DNA from: Alligator mississippiensis
Taxonomy: Eukaryota; Chordata; Crocodylia; Alligatoridae
Length of the DNA stretch: 64,000 nt
Reading direction: 5' to 3'
Assembly: GCF_030867095.1 (NCBI RefSeq)
Contig: NC_081831.1
Coordinates: 20,436,001 to 20,500,000, forward strand
The position numbers and the translations under genes are program-made. Below the pieces are notes generated by a model. The model did not search any database. It was not told where the DNA came from and was given only the letters and a program-made list of their open reading frames with translations. Below are positions 56,775 through 64,000 of the stretch, piece after piece; position 1 is the stretch's first letter; each line of letters starts with the position of its first letter.

Positions 56775-57230
56775 AATAGAAATCCAAATCCTGGCTGTCA
56801 TACTCACCTTGGGCCCTGGGACAGATCCAGATCACAGGGATCCTTGCAGGCTGGAGCCTTCTCAGGGCACAAGGAAGAGGTGGTGGCAGAGGAACATGCA
56901 GTGGCAGAACCAGTGCACGTGAAGGTGGCAGTGGATACAGCATGCACGTGGCAGAGGCAGCCTCCTGTAGGAGCTGGTGCTGCTGCATGCCCTGTCATGG
57001 TGACAGCTCCAGTCTAGCACCAATATGGGGGGGAAACAGTGGAGGCTGAAGCTGCTGCCATGCACTCTGCTGTCATTGCCATCATTTGTTCAGCTGTCAC
57101 CACCACTTGATTTCTTGCCTCAGCCATCACCGATGCCGCGTGCCCCCAACTTCTGGTGTTTGGTGGGCCATTTGGAGCAGCTCCATGGGCTGGATCTGGC
57201 CCACAGGCCATATATTTGACACCCCTGCTT
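56775..57230. mobile_element. probable hAT-like element
   Basis: The right end in reverse is AGCAGGGGTGTCAAATATATGG, then 'cctgtgggccagatccagcc', the common 'caggggtgtcaaacatatgg' hAT terminus. The same type of terminus opens at 20979 ('caggggtctcaaacatgtgc'). The left boundary is not clear. Confidence 0.5.
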
Positions 57231-57237
57231 TAAATAA

Positions 57238-57310
57238 GTGATTCTCAACCTTTTCAGACTCAAGGCATCCTCCATCACTTCTCTGAAATCGACAGCGCTT
57301 CAGCTGAGGA
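57238..57310. mobile_element. hAT-like terminus (element of unknown extent)
   Basis: The sequence 'agtgattctcaaccttttca', then 'actcaaggcatcc', is a hAT-type left end and nearly abuts the previous element. The other end was not located; the GC-rich stretch to about 57780 may belong to it. Confidence 0.4.
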
Positions 57311-58870
57311 TCACTGCTCCAGTTAGAAATGACTCTGTGCCCGGGGCACGGAGGGGCTGCTGAGGAGGGGGTTGTGCTGAGATCTTGAGAAGGGGAGTTG
57401 GTTGAGGGGAGGGGAGAGCAGATTGTTTTATCTGCCATGGTGTGGGCTCACCTAGGGGCTGCAGGCTGTCAGTGGGGACCTGGGGTAGCACCCTTTCACA
57501 GGTGCTAGTGATCTGCATGCAGATTTTTGCTATAAAAGCCTTAATAGAGTAACTGTTGCTGCACAGCAGGAGGGGAGGAAGAGCTGGACTGCGAGGGGAT
57601 TCTTGACTCTGGCTGGAGCTAACAGGCTCAGCAGTGGTAGCAGCAGGTGGGTTCCCCCTCCCTGTCCAGTCCCTCACAAGTTCCCCACCAGCCTGGGAGC
57701 AGGTGCAAGGAGGGGGGAACCCATCTGCTGCCATAGTCCCTGGCCAAGTGTGGTCCCTGTGCAACCACTCCTTACAGCCATGGCTGGGCAAGCCTTTTCA
57801 AAACCCTGGGTCTGCCTATGCCAGTGTGTTAAACGGACGTTAGCTAACAATAAAGTAATGGTGAGAATTGGGAATCTCTGATTCCATTCCAGGCTGCATA
57901 GGGGATTGGGCCTCTGTAGTCATTTACTCTTCCGCTCTGCTTGTTCCTGTTGTTTGCCACACTGACTCCTTGTCCCAGTCCGATTCTCCCCAGCTAGTGA
58001 GTTTGTATGCGCTCCAGACTTCTCACCCAGTGTCACTTCTGTATTGGGCCAAAGTTTCCCCTTTTGAGCTCCATCTTGAATCCTAGTTTCCCATCCATTC
58101 CTAGTCTTCTTGCTTAACTAGTTCTAAGTTGTTTATGTCTGGCTCTTTTTCTATTCTTACTCCTTTGACTCCAGCCTTCAGTCATCTATCCCAGTTGCAT
58201 TTCTAGTCCCAGTCCCTGCTGCAAGTCTGTTCCATTCTGTTCCCTTCTCCCCATCCTGGATTCCAGTCCCAATGTTAAGGGGCGCCTTGTCCCAATCTCT
58301 TCTCCCTCTCCTCACTCTGGCTATTGGCCCTTTTGCATTTCAAATCAAACAGCTTCCTCCTCTTTTGCCCAGGCACTAGAAGGCGGCTTGTGGGGATGTA
58401 GGAGAGATAAAATCCCTATTCTTATTTCTGGTGTCCTGCCTCACAGCAGGAGCAATAACAGCAGAGAAAACTTTGGTTTTACCACTGCAACCCTAGACTT
58501 GAGCTTACTTTGTAACACTGGGCATATAGTCCATGTGTAGTCTGGTCAATGTAAGGTGCAGTGCTGGGCTGGAGTATGTTTAGAAAAATGTATTTTTTAG
58601 ACTGCATCAAAGAAGTTTCTACCAAGTATGAAATAAAAATAACTAATTTTTCATAAAGCCTCAACTTGCCAAATTTGGTCAGTTCGGGCACAAAACATCA
58701 GAAATTGTATCACTGTTAGAGACTACTCCTCTGCCAGTTTTCAAGCCCCTACTTCCAAAAAATGGGGTTGCTAAAGCACCTGAAAGAAATGTTTTTTCAT
58801 CTGTGTTGGAACTCTGGTGAAAACACTTTTTGTTAGTCTCGTTTTCATATGGCTGAAACATTTTGGCTAA

Positions 58871-58955
58871 AATCTTTAAAAAAAACCCAAAACAAACCTC
58901 CAAACAAACGAACAAAAAAACCCTTCAAAAAACAACCCCCCAAAAAAACCCCTAA
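58871..58955. repeat. A/C-rich low-complexity tract
   Basis: Runs of A and C ('aaaaaaaacccaaaacaaac', 'aaacaaccccccaaaaaaac') with no other bases except a few T and G. Confidence 0.9.
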
Positions 58956-60859
58956 ATTCCCTGAGACAGTCACGCAGCATAATAGATTTGTCAAACTATA
59001 ACCAATCAGGAACATACTTATCAGCAATAGAAAATGATCTTAGAATAGGAAATGTTGATCAGTGTTAATAATACAGCATGCTATCTGCCACATCTATAAC
59101 ATTAAATGTGTATATATACAGTACTGGGAGACCAATTTTTGTCTCTTAGCATTTTTACTGCTTTATGCCGTGCTCACAAAAACAGATAAACCATCAAAGC
59201 ACAAACTGGACGAAGATAAAAGCATTACATTTCTGAAGCTTGACTGGGCTCCTACATACTAATGCACATACACAATGACTCTGGCCACTTGGCAGATTTA
59301 ACTTTTTTTCCTTGTGTAGTTCAAGACATAAAATAACTGTTCAACATTTGTCTTCTCGATTATTGGATTTTTCCATAGTTAGTCAGTCTCTACCTCACCC
59401 GTACCACTGTGTGTGTGGTGGGGCAGAAGCAGGGGAAACTAGTTTTCTACCATCTTCCCTAATGGTGATAGCAGTGTCTAAGAAGGATTGGTCTTGTAAC
59501 TTTATTATATTTTTGACTCCCAGAAAAGACTTAAAAGCTTTGGCTTTTAAGTTTTGGGGTTTTTTTCCTCCCTCTTCCCCCTTTTTAACATTAAACATCT
59601 GGACCGTTCAGTGTTCTCTTTTGGCTTTGCAGGAAGCCTCATTGGAAGCTCTAAGGTATGAACGGGAGCATGACCAACCTTTACTTTTATTAAAAAATGC
59701 TTTCTCCCCATGATTGTTCAGGCATTTGAGTTAAATTTTATATCTTTTTATAAACAAAGCCCTCAACAAATTGCAGAGGTTTAAATTTTGTGACAAAATA
59801 TATTCTCTTTTAACTTTTCTTATATTGCATTTCTCCTCTCGAAATTCTACCAGTTCTGCAGTCTTCTAGGGGAATACAGGACCTCTAGTTCTGACAATAG
59901 AGGGCAATTTTTTTATCACTTGCCTTCATAAATTATAAAGGAAACCTTCATACATCATAAAAAAGTAAAAAGGCACAAATCCAATCTGTTTTCCTTTGTA
60001 TAGCCCCTTTATTTGGGAAATTGCATGCCTGTCTGTGACTAGCAATAGTATATCATCCCCCAGACTCTATGAACAACAAAGCAGCAGCAGGTTGCTTGTC
60101 ATCCAATTTTAAGACAATATTTGGAGATTAATTTAAGAAAATTAAGGGATCACAGATCCCCTTTTATCAGCTCCTTCACACTTGCCTTGTTATAAGGCTT
60201 CCCATCAAGTTTCTACAACTTGGGAGCAATTACTCTGGCTTTTCTGTGAATGAAAGGAAGATTTTTGCTACATGGGTTTTTGCTATGTTGGGTTCCACAT
60301 CCTTTTTCTATCCAGTGATTCTTCTTGAAGGCATGGGTTCCCTGTTAAGCAGTGACCCCTCTGAGAGATGATCCAGTGGTATTGCATTTACTCACATACT
60401 ACATGCCTTTTTCCCCAAAATTAGCCCTCCAATTTTGGGGCCCATGTTTTACGCAGGGAAGCTGATTTTCTGTGCTGAGCTTCTTTCCTTTATCTCTTGG
60501 GCTGCAAGCAACAGGGGCCAAATCCACTGTTCAGCCAGAGTTGAGTTAGTCTTCTCATAGGTGCTGCTAAATTGGTAGCAGCTATGAGAGGGTTAACTCA
60601 AGCTTTTGCCTGAATACAAAAGGGAGGATGAGTGAGCTGCAGAGTAGGATCTCCCCCTGCTCTGTGGCTAAGCTTTCAGCCATGACTCTGAGGAAATCTT
60701 TTTAATTCCCTTGTTCTTCATTCTGCTTTCCCAAAAACAAGATGTGTATCTTCTTTGGGGGCATGTGGCATGCAAGAAAAGATGACATACACTTTAAATA
60801 TGGTGATAGTTCTTGTACTTTCAAGGCAAGATAGCCCAGAGAGAAAACAAACCCCATTA

Positions 60860-61956
60860 CAACAGTGGATGTGATATACCGTGACTTCAGCGAGGCTTTT
60901 GACAATTTCCCAGAGGATTCTCATTAACAAACTAAGGAAATACAGACTTGATGAAAAACCTGTAAGGTGGATACATAACTTGTTGGATCAGCATGCTCGC
61001 AAGTACAAAGCACAAAGCCAGCCCAGTCTGAGTTGAAGGTGGGCTCCAGTGGGCCAGCTGGCTGGCTCCGTGCTGCCATTTGCAGCCCCTGGGACTCAGC
61101 TGGAGCTATGCACCACCAGTGGGCTCTGCCTACCAGGGCTGTGAGCACCCCGAGGGCCTTCTGCCTGCTGCTGCTGCTTCTGCCACCGGCAGCAGGGGTT
61201 GTGCACCATGGGGACGGGGGGGTGTTTGGTGCTGTGGTCCACACCCACTCACAAATACAGACTGCAGAATGACTGGCTAGGCTGCAATACAGCAGAGAAG
61301 GATCTGGGGGGTTACAGTAGACCTTAAACTGAATGTGAGCCAGCAGTGTGCTCTTGTTGAAAAAGAAGCCAACAGTGTATTAGGTTGTATTAACAGGAGT
61401 GTCTCTTGCAAATCAAGGGAAGTGATTCTTTCACTATTCAGCATGTTGAGGCCTCACCTGGAGTACTATCTAATTTTAAACACCACACTTCAAGAAAGAT
61501 ATAGATAGATTAGAAAGAATCTAGTGAAGAGCAACAAAAGTGATTAGGTCCCTGAGAAGCAAGACTTATAAGGAAAGGCTCAAAGAAGTAGGGTTGTTTA
61601 GTATGAGGAAGAGAAGCCTGAGTGGGGGATTTGATAACAGTCTTCGAGTACCTGAAGGGTGATTATAGAGAGGGTGGAGGTGGGCTTTTCTCTGTAGCTG
61701 TAGGAGATAGGACTAGTACCAATGGCCTCAAGCTGCAGCAGGGGAAATTTAGGTTGGAGATGAGGAGGAACTTTCTGATTTTTGAGGGCAATCAAGCATT
61801 GGAATGGGCTATGTAGAGAAGTTTTGGAATTTCCATCCTTGGAAATTGTCAAGAGCAGGTTGGACAGACACTTGGCTGCTATGGTCTAGTTGGGCTTTGA
61901 GCGGGGCGGGGATGGATTAGATGATCTTGTGAGGTCCCTTCCAGCTCTACTTTCTA
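60860..61956 (+). mobile_element. CR1-type LINE 3' part, interrupted
   Basis: Words at 60865-60985 ('gtggatgtgatataccgtga', 'ttcagcgaggcttttgac') correspond to the reverse transcriptase block V(D/Y)VIYRDFSEAFD. After a GC-rich insertion (about 60986-61265) it resumes with 'gactggctaggctgcaatac'. Then come blocks of the C-terminal reverse transcriptase ('ctggagtactatctaatttt', 'caagcattggaatgggctat') and a 3' UTR 'gatggattagatgatcttgt', 'gaggtcccttccagctctac'. It is degenerate. Its last bases lie beyond the hAT-like insertion ('tatgatcctg' at 62955). Confidence 0.8.
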
Positions 61957-62956
61957 GGCCTGTGCAAAGTGGCTAGTATCTGCTTTGGATTCAACTGATT
62001 CAGGGGACAGTGATTCAATTCGGTGATTCAAGTCACTGTCCCGAACCGATTTGGCTGAATCTGATTTGGAGATTCAGCTGCTGCCGAATCTCCAAATCAT
62101 CCAGGCCCATCCCCTGCCCACCCCAGCTCCTGACACACTTGTTAAAAAACAGCCCCACTCACCGGGTGCAGGGGGGTGATCCCTGCTGCCCCCCACTGCC
62201 CCACGCTGCATGGGGGGGCGCTGCATGAGGCCTTGGACCCCTTGCCCCCCCCCCCCCATGGCTGCCCCACCCGCCACAGCTCCGGCCCTTTTAAGAAAAA
62301 AAATCCTAAAAAAACCCTGGACTCGCGGCTCCTGCTGGGTGGGGGGGGAGGAGGGGGGGAGTGTTGTGTTCCCTGCTGCATGGAGGTCTCTGCATGAGCT
62401 CCACAAAGCCCCAGGGCTGCTGCAGGAGTGCTGAGTTCTGGGGTTTTTCTCCATGTTTTTTTTTCCTTAAAGGGACGGAGCTGACCTGGGCGGGGCAGCT
62501 ATGAGGTGGCTTGGGGAGGGTTGGGGGGCTTGTGCAGAGCCCCCCATGCAGCATGGGGCAGTGGGGGGCAGCAGGGATTGAACCCCCCCCCCCTTTGCAG
62601 CACACGGTGAATTCCAGGGCTTTTTAAAAAAGTCGGGAGCTAGGGTGGGTGGGGCACCTGTGCGGGGGCTGGGGGAGCGGGCGGAGGATGTAGCAGGGCG
62701 GCAGGGGTCCCCCCCGTGGTCCCCTCCCCCAGTCCACCTTCCCCCGCCCCAGCTCCCTGCTGCAGCCACCGGGAACTGCCTGAATCATCAAAGGTCTCTG
62801 AATCTTTTTTGAAGATTCGGAGAGCTTTGAATTGATTCGGACCTTTTAATTGGTCCCTTGATTTTGATTCTGGTTTATAGATTCGGCCACTGAATTGGAC
62901 TGAATCTCATCCGAATTGAATTGCCACCCAAAGCTTCTCACAGCCCTGATTTCCTA
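61949..62956. mobile_element. large hAT-like non-autonomous element inserted at a CR1 3' end
   Basis: ACTTTCTA (61949-61956) and ATTTCCTA (62949-62956) look like an 8-bp duplication with two changes. The ends are GGCCTGTGCAAAG and, in reverse, CAGGGCTGTGAGAAGC. Subterminal regions on both sides are packed with GATTC motifs ('gattcaattcggtgattcaa', 'gattcggccactgaattgga'), typical of transposase-binding repeats. A perfect-looking hairpin at 62063-62098 has one mismatch. The GC-rich centre holds a second inverted repeat (62180-62232 against about 62530-62582). No transposase coding is seen. Confidence 0.75.
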
Positions 62957-64000
62957 TGATCCTGTTGTACTTAAAGTATAATGGGCCCTTTTACTTGGGT
63001 ACATTTACTTGTAGGAAGGCTTTGAAATAAGCTATTTAGTTTATTCTTACAAAGATTTTATGGCTTTAATAATACATTATAATTTCCTCCATCTTAGCAG
63101 TATCCCTGGAAGGGTTGGGTAGATTGACCCTTTGCCTAGCATGATCTCATTGCTTCAAAATTCAGGACTGGTGGTGGGTCCATGCACTTCTTGAATCTTG
63201 GTGATTTCACTAAATGGGATCCCCAATGCTTATCAGGCCTTTACTAGATTTCCCAGAAAACCTGTAATAGCATCAGAGCCCAAGCAATTGCAACATAGAG
63301 GACAAAATCCACATTTGTGGGCGTGATGTTGTCATAAGGTGTTACTGGAACCAGTAAGGGTACTTTGAAGTCTCTAACCCCTTAAATTGCGAATCAGTTT
63401 GTGAACTCTCAGATTTGCATGTTTCGCAATATATCCAAACTGATATCCTGTTGTTATTAACCTATAAAATATGTAAAGGAAAGCATCACCCTTTTGTTAC
63501 CACATGTACTATATACCCTAGTTTTTGAGAGGATGAATAATTTTATGCTGCTGTTTGAGGTACTAGGTTTTGAACTGCTTGGAAACTGAAAAACCTTCTT
63601 GAGAAGTATAGTACATTTCTAGGAAACATATTATTGTGTGTGTTGTTGGATTTTTCTGCTAAACATAAACATTGGCTTGCATCTTAAATGTAAAACAATC
63701 TCTGGACACTCACCAGTGTTTTTTGCTTCCCAAAAACTGGGTAGTAGTAGCTTTGGTGGATTAGGTATGTTCAGTGAGTTATAAGGCAGGAGGGGGAGTA
63801 GTGTTCAGTTGCTTTAGTGTCTGCTTTACAGCTAGCTTGCTGCTGACTAACTTGTACATTGGAAATAGCAGGAATATATTGGTGTTTTTTGAAGATAGGT
63901 GGCATCTTCAGTTCATCTTTCCCTTTTCCTCATCCCAACACGTGACGTCAGTGGTGGGTTTTAATCTAATGCTAAAATAGAGATCCTGGTAAGGAAAAGT
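62957..64000. other. STX8: intron 6 end of window, nothing recognised
   Basis: Apart from the last bases of the interrupted CR1, no repeat, exon or RNA gene is visible. Confidence 0.5.

Larger units (their letters stand above)
49225..64000 (+). other. STX8: STX8 intron 6 (5' part, continues past window)
   Basis: It starts GTAAGA. I looked for the next exon, expected to begin with the rest of codon 181 and IIDDLANLVENTDEKL-like coding, and did not find it. Contents are: 49225-52063 nothing named; 52064-52809 hAT-like element with a TG tract; 53390-53480 AT/TG-rich simple sequence; 54577-54759 hAT-like MITE; 54760-56770 nothing; 56775-57230 probable hAT-like element; 57238 onward another hAT-like end; 58870-58960 A/C-rich tract; 59000-60850 nothing; 60860-61948 and 62957-62970 CR1; 61949-62956 hAT-like element; 62970-64000 nothing. 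Confidence 0.75.

Noticed and set aside
58679..58915. Minus-strand peptide containing NETN and NTDEK, faintly like the missing STX8 exon 7.
   Set aside because: It is on the wrong strand and the order and spacing do not match the SNARE motif; no splice sites fit.
59632..59655. Micro-exon-like block in intron 6: 'TTTGCAG|GAAGCCTCATTGGAAGCTCTAAG|GTATGA'.
   Set aside because: The 23 nt would break the STX8 frame before the conserved next exon and do not match any STX8 sequence; such acceptor-donor pairs occur by chance in introns.
1..64000. CRISPR arrays, operons, bacterial promoters, tRNA or rRNA genes.
   Set aside because: The window is vertebrate nuclear DNA; I saw no regularly spaced repeats, cloverleaf or rRNA sequence.

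Overview
This is a vertebrate nuclear window, most likely from a crocodilian. It is AT-rich, with long introns, one CpG-island promoter and many interspersed repeats. The repeat mix (abundant CR1 LINEs in both orientations, non-autonomous hAT-like elements, Penelope-like (PLE) remnants and a short repeat ending in 'TTGGTCTAATAAAAGATATCA') is what I would expect in crocodilians or turtles. The order is inferred, not proven.

One protein-coding gene is clear: STX8 (syntaxin 8) on the + strand. Exons 1-6 encode residues 1-180. All splice junctions are GT-AG, the phases are compatible, and there is no indel against the 236-residue human protein as I know it. The start codon is at 19074 inside a CpG island (about 18880-19470). 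Exon 6 ends at 49224, one residue after the central SNARE glutamine. The rest of the SNARE helix and the membrane anchor (about 56 residues) must lie beyond 64000. The coding exons sum to 541 nt across about 30 kb; introns 2, 4 and 6 are the largest.

Layout: 1-18880 is upstream DNA with no gene I recognise, holding CR1 pieces, foldback repeats, a rearranged PLE remnant, an LTR-like segment and two weak minus-strand exon candidates. 18880-19470 is the promoter. 19091-21482 is intron 1 with two small inverted-repeat transposon remnants. 21583-30132 is intron 2, with a nest of CR1 copies at 24.7-27.4 kb. 30228-32328 is intron 3. 32440-46713 is intron 4, with a short retro-insertion at 38.0 kb, CR1-type LINEs at 38.2-42.2 kb and an hAT-like element at 45 kb. 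46839-49131 is intron 5. From 49225 on is intron 6, with hAT-like elements and a CR1 copy interrupted by one of them.

The most unusual signal is the short repeat family. Four copies (785-892, 5999-6153, 11503-11568, 38037-38190) are flanked by 10-15 bp direct repeats that look like target-site duplications. Longer copies carry a hairpin resembling a hammerhead ribozyme core (CTGACGA - stem - CCCGAAAGC). An analogous motif sits next to Penelope GIY-YIG coding remnants at 16.4 kb. A second point is that I could not find CFAP52, expected head-to-head with STX8, on the minus strand upstream.
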